This document shows, piece after piece, positions 1 through 12,900 of a stretch of 64,000 nucleotides of DNA. Within the stretch, counting starts at the first letter, position 1. Each line of letters opens with the position of its first letter. The stretch is from assembly GCA_013397115.1 (NCBI GenBank), contig VWZW01004379.1, positions 685,121-749,120 of the forward strand, in the 5' to 3' direction. The notes below the pieces were generated by a model. That model did not search any database, was not told the DNA's origin, and saw only the letters and a list, made by a program, of their open reading frames with translations. The DNA comes from Edolisoma coerulescens. Its lineage: Eukaryota; Chordata; Aves; Passeriformes; Campephagidae. Made by a program: the position numbers and the translations under genes.

Positions 1-1061
1 GCTGCAATATTACTGAGAGCCATTAGGCACCATGTACGCCTGAGATACTTTTGGTGCCACAAAAAAAAGGCCTTGGATAAAAATCTAACAAAAAAAAATA
101 GAAATTCTAAAAGCTTTAGAATGATTTCTGAAGGCAATAAATGTTCATTAACTAATAAAGTTACTCTAAATTCTACTTATAGGCTCTGGTTTATATTATG
201 GCATCCCTACAATGGCTCATTGGCTTCTTATTCTAAAAAGAAATTGATATTCTACAGAAATGGTTCAAAGCAATTTTTTTTTTTACTCTCTTGTAAGAAC
301 CTAAAAGAGGTCCCTGAAGTGAACAGCTTTTAGACACCAACAGAATGATATTATACATTGCAAAAGTGAATTATTTTGTTTCAAACACATTTTTTTCTTT
401 ACCTACATTCAATTAAAATTCTGTATTTTTTTAGCAGTCATGGAAATTAATTTAAATTAATGATTTAATTAATTACTATTATCCAAGTATTTACTTTGCT
501 CGCCAATGCCACAAACCAGCTGCACTTCAGAAATCACATATTTTGTAAAGACAACACCGTTAATATGTTAAAAAAGCAATTAATTTGAGTTATGACTCTT
601 TTTTCTATAGTTGTCACCTTGTGGGCAGAAATTGTTATTTTTTTAGAACTCTAATGAGATTATGAAGCTTTGCCAAGAGATCAAGCAACGTCTGAAGAAA
701 GGTGTCTCTGTCCAGCTGGGCTATGAAGCTCACTGGTGTGGAGCATTCAGGCGAGCTGAAATGCTTCCTGCATTTTCTGAAATTCAGTCTTAAAACACCT
801 GAAATTCTCATAAAATACATAATATAAAAAGTAACTACTTCTTCTAATGCACCTCTTCTTGATTTTTAAACTAATTGTTTAATTCTTCTATCGCAGTTTT
901 TTCAAGTGCTCTTTCTGCTGATGCTGTCACTGAAATGGGTTTTGACACCAAAATCTGCTGAGTAGGAATCAGCAGTTGACCTAAAAACTGGGTTCATTAA
1001 CTCCATAATTAGATGGATTTCCTAAATTAGCTGGTTTTCAAGAACAGGATAAACCTCCCCT

Positions 1062-1388
1062 ATGGAGCCAAGAGAAGGGAAGGCTCCAGGGAGAGCTCAG
1101 AGCCCCTTCCAGGGCCTAAAGGGGCTCCAGGAGAGCTGGAGAGGGACTGGGGATGAGAGATGGAGGGACAGGACCCAGGGAATGGCTTCCCAGTGCCAGA
1201 GGGCAGGGATAGAATTCCCAGAGCAGCTGTGGCTGCCCCTGGATCCCTGGCAGTGCCCAAGGCCAGGCTGGACATTGGGGCTTGGAGCAGCCTGGGACAG
1301 TGGAAGGTGTCCCTGCCCATGGCAGGGGTGGCACTGGATGGGCTTTAAGGTCCCTCCCAACCCAAACCATTCTGGGATTCTGGAATCT
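1062..1388 (+). mobile_element. CR1 LINE, 3' part
   Basis: The order of CR1 3'-end blocks is intact: GGCTCCAGGGAGAGCTCAGA, GGGGCTCCAGGAGAGCTGGA, GGATCCCTGGCAGTGCCCAA, GGGCTTTAAGGTCCCTCCCA and a TCTGGGATTCTGGAATC tail. Compared with the copy at 21.9 kb it lacks about 55 bases between GAGGGCAGGGAT and GAATTCCCAGAGC. It is 5'-truncated, as usual for CR1, with no reverse-transcriptase sequence left. Confidence 0.9.
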
Positions 1389-2879
1389 CAGATGGCCCTG
1401 GAGCAGGACATACAAAGATGATGTTTGAGCAATCACTGCCGAGGCTCTTCCCAAGTGTAATTCCAGTTTATTTTCCTTTGACATAGGGAACAGTAACAAA
1501 CTTGCCAGACTGGTGAAGACTCACTAGGGATGAAAAGTCCTCTCCTTAGCTGGGGCTTCAGGAAACGCTCCACAAAACACCCTCAAAACCCTTTCTAGCA
1601 CCTCCATCCATGTTTGTCAGAGAGAGAAAACATGATTCAAAGAAGTCACCTTTGCTCTCCAAATTTTATATAAATAGAAGTAAAATTCAATTGTCCAAAG
1701 TGCCAATTGCCACTATTCAAAACAACTATTTGAAATTGATAAAAATTAGAATTTTATATCAAATCAAACCTACACAGCAACTAAATTAATTTCTTTTTCA
1801 ATATTCAGAACTATTAAGCTTGCTGAAAGTTCAAATTTTTCCAATTTTTGGGGAAAGAATTATTTTAAAAGCCTGCTTTAAATTTCCACAGAACAAGTAA
1901 AATATTTTAAGTATTATTTCATCCTTTGTGTGTCTATAACAACACATGTTATCCACCCTTCTAAAATTCATTGCGTAATTAGAAATTCAAATTAAAGCCA
2001 GCCAGTTTTCAGTGGAAAGAACACAAATAAGAAAACTGAAAGAAAACCATCATCAAAACGAGAAATCCATAAACATTTGATAAATTTGGCAGTTGAAAAG
2101 AAGCCCAAATAAAAGGAAATTTTTCATACTTGTTGCCACCTGCCCGCCCGACTGCTTTGCCTAGCTAGAAAAGAGCAAAATAGAGGCCAACCTATTTAAC
2201 TAAACAGTTTTTATTAAAGTAAAAGAAAAGCAAGAATCTATAAAGTAGCAAGTGATCCTATTAGTTCCACCAGACTAAAATCATACAGTCTACGTATGTG
2301 GTCCTTTCAGCCACATCTGTTATGAGCCATTTTGATACCCAAAAGCAGAGAATATTTGACTATATTTATCAGGCACCGAGTGCAAATCAGGCTTTTTCTC
2401 CTCAATAACTTGTGGTAGAATGGGTAGATTCAAGAAAAAAAGCAGTCAGAATTATAAAACATTTGCATTTATCACAGTTAAGGCCCAAGTACTCATTGTA
2501 TTCCATGATTTTCTCTTTGAGGAATATGTAAAACGCAATAAAGATGCACGGCACAAAATTGAAGGCAGCAATCTGATAGCATAATTCAGAGATAATGAGT
2601 TAAATATCCAGTATCCAGGACTGGATCTGATAAATGGTAAATGCTTGGGATTTGTATTCCCCCATTTTCACCACCTCACATTTTGTGCCTCAGTCCTGAA
2701 GTCTCCTTTAAATAAACTCCGGCGAATTCTTTGCACAAAACGCCCTATTCTTGACTGCTCTTTCAGCCAGAGATTGAAATGCAGATCCCAAAAACAGATC
2801 AGTCACTTATTTCAACTCTAGACCTTTGAAAATCCAGATCAATTGCCTTTTGTCATCGTCTTTATATGGAGAGTAAGAA

Positions 2880-3560
2880 ATTTCTGCTTAGCACCATGGA
2901 AAAGCTCTCGGAGTCCTTTGGAAGAGGCAGCGATATTGACAGTTTGAAACGTCCGTGTGCTATTTCATAGGAATTTATTGACATTTTGGGAATATTCATC
3001 CATATTTTAATCTTTATGAGAAAGCACAGGTGCCATATCGTTTACAGCACATATTAAGCAGCTTTCAAGTTTTGAGGTTTGCTCTAAGCTTGGGATTTAG
3101 GCTTTGAAACAGTGCAAACTTCTCCCTAAAATCAGCGCCGGGAGCCACGCTTAACACAAACCCCCAGCTCGGATCTTCTCCGTCCCTCGGTAATGAAGTC
3201 TGGGAAAGAAATCACAGACACCCAAGTGGTTTGGCAACTGTAAGTGACAGAAGCTGAGCTAAATCCTCTGTTTACACTGGGGATTATCCGGGTGGATTGT
3301 GCGGCGCTCCCGGAGCCGGCGCTGGTCAGGGGACGCTGCTCCCCGTCCGCCCGTGGGGCAGCGGCACAAAGCCCCGGCCTGGTAGGAAGTGACCCAGAAG
3401 GAGATCCCGAGCAAGGATTTACACAAAGCCAGTCTGCCTCAGAAAAACTCCATATGACCATTAACTGGCCGGCAAGGCCTGCCAGGAGGCCTAATTACAG
3501 CCCTACAGAGCCCGCTAACAAAAGCTGGAGAGCTTTAGCCCAGGGATGATCTGCTTTATA
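2880..3560. promoter_or_regulatory. Candidate conserved non-coding block
   Basis: Non-repetitive sequence with a CpG cluster (GCGGCGCTCCCGGAGCCGGC at about 3301) set in AT-rich flanks. There is no splice-bounded open frame. The composition is unlike the surrounding intron. Function is inferred only from composition and position in an RSRC1 intron. Confidence 0.25.
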
Positions 3561-4286
3561 CTGACTTGAGAGAGTCCATATAGAGCGACAAAAAGAAAGA
3601 GGTTTAGCCTGGAAATTCTCCCAAGAGACAAAGCATTGTAGCTCAGTCTGGAAGGCCCACATGGAACATACTTCAGATGGGCTTAAACATCCCACCCTCT
3701 CCAAATTAACATTCAACTACTGCCTGCTTAACATCTGCTCGGGCACGGCGACTTGTGGGAGGTTGTCAGAGGAGCCTAAAAAGGCTCCCTGGCACCTCCA
3801 TATTAAGAAATCTAATTCAATAAATTCTGCAAATATGAATTTATAGCTGGGACCAACAACGTCTGAGGGATGATGGGTTTTATAAATCAAAAATCAGTCG
3901 TCTCAAGAATTAAAGTGTTTCAGTACCTCCCAGTATTGCCCTGCTTAATGAGAACAAAAATACTGACAGTAATGTACACTTACAAAGAAAAAAAATATTT
4001 AATGAAGTCAGCACGAATGCAGGACTTGGAGAAAAACCTTCTTGTCAGCACTGTACTACCTGAATATAAAATCGACCATCTCACCCCTTCTCCCTCACAG
4101 ACACAGGTGAATAGTTTTTATTTTGCCTGCTCTTGTAATGAGAGACCAGAGTCACAATTCCCATCTCCAAATACACCAGAAAAAAAATGGTGACAATAGT
4201 AAGAGCCTCTTTTACTCCTTTCAGGGAAAGCAGCTACTATTTCCTAAAATAATATCTAGGTTAAATTCTAAAAGCAGATTTTATCA

Positions 4287-4505
4287 AGATCCTAAATATC
4301 TCCACAAGGGAAATTTAAATAGGAAAATAAAGACAAGGAATTCAAGAGAAGCTGTGGGTGCCCCTGGATCCCTGGCAGTGCCCAAGGCCAGGTTGGACAG
4401 GGCTTGGAGCAGCCTGGGACAGTGGGAGGTGTCCCTGCCATGGCAGGGGTGGCACTGGATGGGCTTTAAGGTCCCTTCCAACCCAACCATTCCATAATTC
4501 CATGA
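4287..4505 (+). mobile_element. CR1 LINE 3' end with an unusual 5' segment
   Basis: From about 4350 the sequence is standard CR1 3' end (GTGCCCCTGGATCCCTGG through CTTTAAGGTCCCTTCCAACC and a CCATTCCATAATTCCATGA tail). The preceding 65 bases (AGATCCTAAATATCT ... AAATTTAAATAGGAAAA ... AAGACAAG) are not typical CR1. They recur almost unchanged in front of the copy at 6664, so I include them in the element. Confidence 0.8.
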
Positions 4506-5919
4506 AGTCAGCAGGGATGAAGCAAGAAGGGACTGTCCCAAATATCCCTACAACACTCGCTGGTGATTTGGGGCCCCTGGTTTGTTTGTCCAAACCACGG
4601 AGGAGCAGCGTGTCCTTAACCACCAAATCCATGGATAATCCACTGGGAACAAAGCACAGCTTTTTATTCCCACTTTGTGGGGCTGGAGCAATTCCTAAAA
4701 CATGTACAGCCAAATATTCCATGAGTTCATTCCCAAGTTTGGGATGGAGCCTGTACAGAGCCCTATGTACACAAACAGCAGCTCCCCTCACCACTACTGA
4801 AGCACAGAGTTAATTTAAATTATATTCAAATAAAGCATCACCACAATAGCAACAATAATGAACCTGTTGATCCTCAACTCCTCAAAAAGCTGCTGGGTAA
4901 TGGCTCAGCATAAATTTATTTTTAAGACTAAAAGGTGAAAAAAGTGCTGATTTTGCAAGGAGTAAACCCACAAAAATATATTGAAACATTATCAACCTTT
5001 CCAACCTCTTCTCACAGCAATTTAATAAAAATTAAATGTAATTGACTGAGTGAGGGACTTGGGGAAGAAGGTGGGGATGATCTCATAAATGCCTGGGATG
5101 ACCAAGACTTAAATAAAGCCAGCAAGGCTTTAATAATTCTGTATTTTGGATGGTAAGAGACACAAAGAGATTAAATCTCTTCTGTTCCTTCTGAACAACT
5201 TGCAGCTTCAATCTAAGATCCAGCCCTCAGTGGTGCATATTTAAATTTAACAATGTCACAGACCTTTAATAAGCTTTGGAAAATTTTGGAGCCCAGGTCA
5301 TGATGATATACAACCCCCAGTTATCTTTTGTGCATTTCCCAGGTGTGAAATTAAAAAATGAGATGTGATCGATGGCAGCAGAATACACAAATTGTGCTTT
5401 TGAGGTCAGGGCTGTCACATCCATTTCATAATTACATGCTTCAAAGATTTATTAAAAGTTCTGGAGAACAAGGAATGTATTGGAAGAGAGACAATGCAAA
5501 AGGCTGGATGGATTTTGGAAAAAAATATATCAGCAATGTGAGGAGATTCCTCAAAACAGAGGGCTTCCAAAAGGGGAAAAGTAATAAAAAAAAATACTTG
5601 TACTGATTTAGAACAATGCTAAAAAATAAAGAAAAGTGAAAAAAACCAAACAAAACCAAATATTTGAGAGCACGGAATAAAGTCTCAGTAGCAGCAGGAG
5701 CCAGAGGATAAACATGAGGTTTTAGGGTACAAAATGACTCATTTTTATTTCCTTAAAGGGCTTTACTAAGTGCCAATGATGATGCAAACCAATTTAATCT
5801 TAACCCGAAATTTAGGTGAGCTACAGAGAACGGGATCAGCATCTGCCAAACACAAAGAGATAAAATCCCACCTGGTATCACAAAAATGAAATAAATTTTT
5901 AAGATTTTCATTTACTCAC

Positions 5920-5971
5920 CAGCTGCCTCCAGAACCAGCTGTAGCCTGGCTTTGGCCTGTTCAGCAGGAGT
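5920..5971 (-). CDS. RSRC1: RSRC1 internal exon: start of the coiled-coil region
   Basis: On the minus strand the acceptor AAATCCTCTCTTGCAG is followed by 52 bases and the donor GCAGCTG|GTGAGTAAA. The exon starts at phase 0 and encodes TPAEQAKARLQLVLEAA plus one base of the next codon. This is the most conserved part of RSRC1 that I recognise (PPAEQAKARLQLVLEAA in human, from memory). It opens the Lys/Glu-rich coiled-coil half of the protein. The next codon begins with G, consistent with the alanine that continues the helix in the family. I looked for the following exon (KADEALKAKE-like) in the 5.9 kb to the left and did not see it, so it is probably outside the window. Confidence 0.9.
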
Positions 5972-6663
5972 CTGCAAGAGAGGATTTATCAGCTCACACC
6001 TGGTTGGACATTTGGCACTCCAGGTCCGACATTCCCACCCTCAGAGAGCTCCCGCCTCCGCCAGCGACTCCGTATCCACACCAGCCAGAGAAACTTCCAG
6101 ACTGGAATCACATGGAGGTAGGAATTATCAAAGGAATCTTCAGAACTGACCCAAAACACCGTCCCCACGAGGTGGCTGTGGCACCGTGACCAACCCACGC
6201 CCAGCTCCTGTCCCAGCCCTCCAACCCCAAATCCTGCCGGGCTCCTGGGTGACCCCATTCCACACAAACACACAGCTCCACATAATGCTCCACAACTGGG
6301 CTTAACATGATTAATATGGTGAGTTTTTCACACTTTTCTCTTATCTGGGGTGATTTTTCCCTCTCCTGAAGGTATTGCTGCACATCTGTTGGGTTGAGGA
6401 GCACATTGTTGGCTGTGGCCCCACTATGCTAATGAGTCCCAGTGATGTTGCACTGTGTCCAATGTGTTTGCCATCCCTCTAAATTTGAAGCCACTCAAAC
6501 GTTGCCACAGTTAAATTGATACACAAACCCTATTTGTCACGGAGTTCAGAAGTTGATTATTTCTGGAAGCATCGGAGAAGTTTGGGAGGTTTCTGCTCTG
6601 CACTAAAAACAAAACCTGACGGAAACTTTTGGTGGCATTTTGCAGCTCAGGAAACTCTTCTCG

Positions 6664-6900
6664 AGATCCTAAATATCTGCAAAAGGGAAATTTAAATAGG
6701 AAAAAAAAGACAAGAAATTCAAGAAACTTCCCAGAGCAGCTGTGGCTGCCCCTGGATCCCTGGCAGTGTCCAAGGCCAGGTTGGATGGGGCTTGGAGCAG
6801 CCTGGGATGGTGGGAGGTGTCCCTGCCCATGGAATGGGGTGGGACTGGGTGATCTTTAAGGTCCCTCCCAACCCAAATCCTGCCATGATTCCATGATTCT
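6664..6900 (+). mobile_element. CR1 LINE 3' end with the same unusual 5' segment
   Basis: The CR1 body runs from CCCAGAGCAGCTGTGGCTGC to GATCTTTAAGGTCCCTCCCA and a CCATGATTCCATGATTCT tail. The 65 bases upstream (AGATCCTAAATATCTGCAAA, AAATTTAAATAGGAAAAAAA, AGACAAGAAATTCAAGA) match the 5' segment of the 4287-4505 copy. This copy keeps an extra AACTTCCCAGAGCAG at the junction, so the two copies are not an exact duplicate. Confidence 0.8.
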
Positions 6901-9900
6901 AATTAGGCAAAGCTCTTTGCCATGAATGTCCCAAATGGTGATGCTCTGCAGGGCCCCACCACCCTCATCTACCCCCACGAAGAGAGGCTGACAACAACAA
7001 AACAATTCCATTTCTACTCCAAGGATTTACAGACTTCTCCTTCCATCAGCATCCAGTGGGAGAGATGCTGCATTAAGATTCAATTTAAATGAAGATCCAG
7101 ATTTTGGATGTACAGAGATCTAATATTTTTTAGTCCAGATTGTTTCTGTTTGCATAAATCCAGAATTACTGGGCAGAATTTATTACTATAGCTGTTATAT
7201 GGATCCTACCATTAGACCTGACCACTAATCTTGGTGGCAGCAAGAAATACCTTGGAATTAATCATAAATTATCTTCCAATTTCTTCTTCTTGCCATGAAC
7301 TAATCATTGCAATGTGTTCTGGCATCTTAAATATGTCATGGGAGGAAAGGAAGGAGAGGAAGGGAAAGATCTGCTTTTTATCCAGAACCAACTTGCCCAG
7401 CTTCAGTTTCAGAGAAGCTTTACTCGGGTTTGTGGTTTCTCCATTCCATGACAACTTTAAATAAAAAAACAAAACCACCACAGTTAGTTGAGTTTGGCAA
7501 AATTTTGCAGGACAAGCAGAGAAGGAAAAGTGTTTGGTGTCAAACTCCACCTGTGCTCACGTCTGCATGTGAACAGCCCAAGTCTTTGTGCACCTCATCC
7601 ATCAGGTGGGCTCTGACATCCCAAAATACAATTTCCTATTCCTACAGCAGTTATCCAGTTCAGACATTGAACCAAAAAAACCCAGGATCTCTCAAATCCC
7701 TGGATCTCTTCTTGTTGGCCACACAACCAGCACTGTTTAGGACCAGTGACTGGAAAAAGATGTTCCACTGACAGATTTTAGGACACTCGTGTCCAGCACC
7801 ACCACAGCCACAAGAATTCCATGAAAGAGCAATGCCAAGCCAGGCTCCAGAGGACAAGAGGGGAAGCAAAGAGCAGCTGTACAAATGTCACCTCCCAGCA
7901 CTCAACGTGGTGTTCCACAACACCAACACAACCGATCCCGCTGCTCTGAGGAGCTCCACGAGCTCCAAATGCCTTTTCCCACTCTTCCCATGGAGGTGTG
8001 GATGTGTCCTGCTGGTGTAAGGGAGGGCAGACACAAATTCTTCTTTTACTCAGCCATATCCCACAGGGAGCAGCCCAGGCAGATGCTTTGGAGGCACCTT
8101 CCCCTCTGCCCTCGCTCCAGGTGTTAATTACTCCATGGGCATCGTTTGCCTGCCGGAGAACTCGGCACAGACACCTTTTTATCAATCAATAAGCCCTAAA
8201 CAAGGAGTGAAAGAAGGATTTTGAAATAAAGGTGACTTGCTTGGCCCCAGAAAACATCTCTGCAACTGGTGGATGAGGCCAGCACTTGGAGAAAAAAGGA
8301 CAGAGAGGATTTCATCTGAAAACCACAATTAGAGCCTCAAACAAGCCGGGAGCGACGTGTGAGAACAACCAGCTACCCGAGGTCAGTATTGATTTAGGGG
8401 ACCATTAAGCGAAAAAATTCAGCAAGACCCTCAGGAAACTTCAAAACGGTGGAATGATTGGTGGAGGAGACATTACCAGAGTGATGTCAAGCAAAATAAG
8501 CCCTTGTACTTTCCTCACGGTCTTAAGCACAATGCAGAAGGAAAAGAATTCAAAGACAGTAAAAAAAAAAAAAAAATAGGAATAAGTATTTCTAGAGCCA
8601 GCTGGTGAAGGAGCCCACTAACTGTAAAAGCAGGAGAGGAATTCCCTAAAATTCCTTAACAAGCACACTGTAAAATGACCTGAGGTCATCCCCAGCAATG
8701 AATTTTACATTTGTCCAAAAGTGTCAGGTGAGACGCTGGAATCCCAGCTTCAGGAAATGATGGTATTCCATAGGACACCACCAGCCAGAAATATCCATGG
8801 GATTAATAACAGTTTTTAATATCTCATGCAAAAATTTGAATAGATCATTAATTTTTAACGGCAGCTGATTTATGAAGATGCAGCACATCCTTGTTCTTCT
8901 TTGCAGTTCATCCACTGCATTCCATCATTACTCCTTTTATAAGTAGTTATTTTTAATAAAACTACACTAAACCAGAGTGTCATAACTTTAAATTCGGTGG
9001 GTTTTGTGTAAAAAGCCCCACACAAGCTGCTTGTCACTCATAGCTCCAGCAAACAAATGCTGAGTGTGATGGGCAGCTCCAGAAATGCCATCAGAGCCAT
9101 GGTTGCTTTCCAAATATTCCATTTCAAGGGAGATTTAGCCTCTCAATTAATTAGTAGATTAGAACAAACACCTTAATTCAGCTCTGGATTGTATTTTTTA
9201 AGTTATTCCTACTGTTTGGGATGAATGGTAAATGGTTTTGACAGAGAAAATATTAAAGTGAAAACTTGAGAACACTGAGGAAAAAGATTTGAGAACATCA
9301 AGTTTGTAAAGAGAATCCAAGTTTCTGCTGGAGCCAGCCACTGGGAATATTGTGGAGCAGAGCATGTGGCTCTTGGCAGCACTAGAAAACTTCTGTCCCA
9401 GGATTCCAGCAGTTCATGATGCTGCAGCATTTTCAGTTGGAATGCTGCCTTCCTGAATTTTTATCATTATGGAATTTCAAATGGAAAAATGTCTAATATG
9501 TGCTAAAACTGGACAGGTTCCATTCCCTCTGCTCACCCTGCCACTGGTGGGGTAAAATTTACCTACAGGACTTTCCTGTCTGAAAACATCTGGACAAAAG
9601 CCCAACAAACTTCTGGTGATGGTGATCAATTCTGGGGAGTTTTTACACAAATCTTTTCTCTTTACATTTGATAAAGACAAATCCAGCCCTCAGCATTCCC
9701 AGGAAATTGTGCTACCTCAAATTCCATGTTCAACTTGCAGAGAGGAAGTGGGATATTAAACGTGTTTAATGAAAATAATCAAACTCCTAATTTAAAAACA
9801 GTGAAAATTGGAAATGGAACATGAGTCGTGGTTGTATCCACTATGGATCTCCTCATGTCATTTCCTGGGGTTCAGATTCCTCTGGATGCAAGTGTAGATG

Positions 9901-12900
9901 GTAAAATGCCAGTTTAAAAGCAAAATCCAAACAATACCCCAAGGAGGCAGTAAATAAACACTAATTAAGTAACTCCAGACCTGATCTCGAAGGCAGAGCA
10001 CAAATCCATCCTCCTGCTTTAACTCCAGCCTCTCATCCCTTTCCCGGGGACATTTATCCGACCTTTCCCAACGCCTGATGAGCTCAAAAAAAAGGGTTAG
10101 GGAGAAGTGTAACAAGAAAAAGAGAGAACAAAGCACACATTCCCCAGTTGTCTGAGGAGGTGGCTACCCAAAACCACTGGGAATGATTCCAAAGCGGGTC
10201 AGAAACCTACAGCAAACGTTTGGAATGAATTCCAGGAAAAAGAAAAGTCGGCAAGGCTGAGAATACAAGAGAAATTCCCAAGTGGAAGTAGAAGGGAGGT
10301 TTCCCCAGTAGAATGAGGTCTAAGAGAGGTTGTATTTGGCTGGGATGAAGGGAATTGCTTAGCAGGGATAAATCCAGGGGTTCTGGTATTACACGGATGG
10401 AATTCACACGGAGGAAGGAGAGCAAAAGGAAAGCAAATCCCATTAATGGACTAAGTGGTGACTTCACTGGACAAACAACCACGTCACATGAGCCTATTCC
10501 ATCACTCCTCAAACACGTGGATACAGGGGCTGGGAAAGACAAGCTGGTGTTTTCATGGAAGTGCCAAGAGGTTGTGATCCAAGTCCTGTGTAAGACAGGA
10601 AAATCAGTAAGCAAGGCACTAAACAATCAAATTCCACATCTCCCAGGAATCCCTGATGGCTGCCTGCTCCTGTGAAACTGGACTGGTGTTCCAGCTGCAG
10701 TGGGATGTGGGAATGACACTGAACGACAACATCCCACCCAATTTGTACATAAATCCAGTATTTTGGGATACAGGAGACTGACAGGCACAACCAGCTGGAG
10801 TGGTAACAGCAGCCCAGAGCGGGATAAATGCAATTCCCGCTGGGATAACTCTGCCCCCTGCATTCCCAAAAACCAGCATTAATTCAAGAAAAGCCCAGTT
10901 TGGGGCTGTGGACAGCTAAAAGGAGCCCTTGAGTGTCAGCAATGGGAAGATACAAGGAAGAAAATAATCAGAGGGGATCCACCTCTAATTACATTTGAAT
11001 GTATTCCATAAATCAGTGGCCTGCCTTCACCTGGAATATCATCCATCCCACTCCCAGCAAATCTCAACAGGAGAGAGCAACAAAGGAGCCTAAGCCCAGC
11101 CAGCTTTTAAACAGGGTTTGATGAAATTATGAAAAAGACTGTAGGACAGGTTTATCACAGGAATGCTGGATTCCTTTTCTGCCATTTACTCCTCTTTGGG
11201 CAATTAAAAACAAATAATTACCAAAGAAACTGAAAATAAAGAACTTATTTGTATGAGAAGACACTTCACAGGAGCATAAAATATTAAAATAAAAGTAAAA
11301 CCAAAAGAGATTGAGAATTTCTAGTTGTCATCTTTTCCATACGTAAGTCTTTGAGGGTGGCAAATTCCAGATGGACAAAGGAATGTTTTTCACATTAAAA
11401 ACATAAAAATAAAATCCCAGAGAAGAATTCCTAATCCAAATTAATAGCACAGAAATATAATAAGCACATCTGGCACTATTTGAATTAAACCCCTGCATTT
11501 TCAGACATAAATCAGCTGAAAAGATTGGATGGGAAAATGATATTTATGTCTGAGTTTTTCCTCTGATACAATTAATCAATAACAACACTCGTGAAGAGGC
11601 TATGGCAGGAGTGTCCTGGCTGGATACAGATCCACCTGGTCCCAAAAAAATCATCTTAAATTTATCAAATTGAATTCGAAGTGGAGAAAAGTCATGTAAA
11701 ACATGGAATAATGAGAATTTCTGTCTGTGGAATGCACAGATGCTCTTGGTACTTCCACAGAAATAAAGAATCCGGCGTCAGGGATGGACTAATTAGGAAA
11801 GGGAAATCATTAACCAAAAAAATGGGCAGAAAAAACCAAATTTTAATTTACATAAAGGCCACAGAAAATACGACCAATGATGAAGGGAAGAGTCCAGCTT
11901 AATTAGACACCAACACCACAGTGAAGGGAAAACCTGGTTATGGAATGTGGCTCCTCCAGCCAGAGCCAGGAAAAAACATCTGCACCTTGACAGAAAGGAT
12001 GGAAAACTTTCCCAGAGTTCTTCTCCTCCAAGATGGCAAATTTACCAAAACTGGGAAGGAGAGAGACAACAATGATAAGGCCCGGTCCTTAAATTCAGAG
12101 CTCAAGGAGGAATGACAGAATTAGGCAGAACTGTAAAATTCCAGCTCTAAACAACTGAATGGAATGTCCAAATTTCCTGCTAAAACACCAAAGGATGTTC
12201 AGACTCGGAGCTTTCCATCCCACGGAATTTTCCCACAAATTTGAGATCAAAGGGAGATCGCCTTAAACTGTCCCCAAACATCAGCAGCACTTTGACATGA
12301 GCCACAGCTCAACAGCTGAGGATTCCCCAGATCCTCTCCCTCCCCTCATCCCAGACACAAATTGCCATTAAAACATTTGGATTTGTTAAGTTGAATCGTG
12401 GATTTTGATGTTCACTCCACTTAACCAGGAGTCCCTGCCCAGAGCAGCGCTGGTTTTAACCCAGGATCTTCAGAGAGCCCTGGAACACCAGGTGGGTGGA
12501 AAAATCCCATCTTGTCTCCACTAAAACCAACCCAAAATTTGAGGAATAAGCAACAATGGATTACTGGAAGGCAATCAAAGGCAGGAGGGAAGGGCTGTGG
12601 CAAATAGCCCGGATGGCTCAAGCACACAGACAGGATTTTCGGAATCCAAAGCAGTTTTTGCAGCAAGGGCTCCTTTAAAAGGACCAGAACACAACAATGT
12701 GTTCATTTCAGTGAATATTCCTGAGAAAAAGCAAGGAAAAAGGCCTTCCTACTGGGAGTGGAAACAGCAACATGGATTAACCACTTAGCCGAAACAGGGA
12801 GAGTTGTAAATAAGATTTTTAAAAAAAAATTCATTGGTAAATCCAGGTCTTTTAAAAACGAAAAATTCCTGGAAGTGTGAAACTTACACAGCCATAAACT

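Larger units (their letters stand above)
1..5919 (-). other. RSRC1: RSRC1 intron (downstream part, open-ended)
   Basis: No coding exon is recognisable here. The stretch holds two CR1 fragments (about 1062-1388 and 4287-4505) and otherwise AT-rich unique sequence. A CpG-bearing, possibly conserved block lies at about 2.88-3.56 kb. Short open frames over the CR1 copies are by-products of their GC-rich sequence. Confidence 0.75.

Noticed and set aside
3244..3549. CpG-rich open frame of 101 residues
   Set aside because: There are no splice sites or known motif. Composition fits a non-coding conserved block better than an exon.
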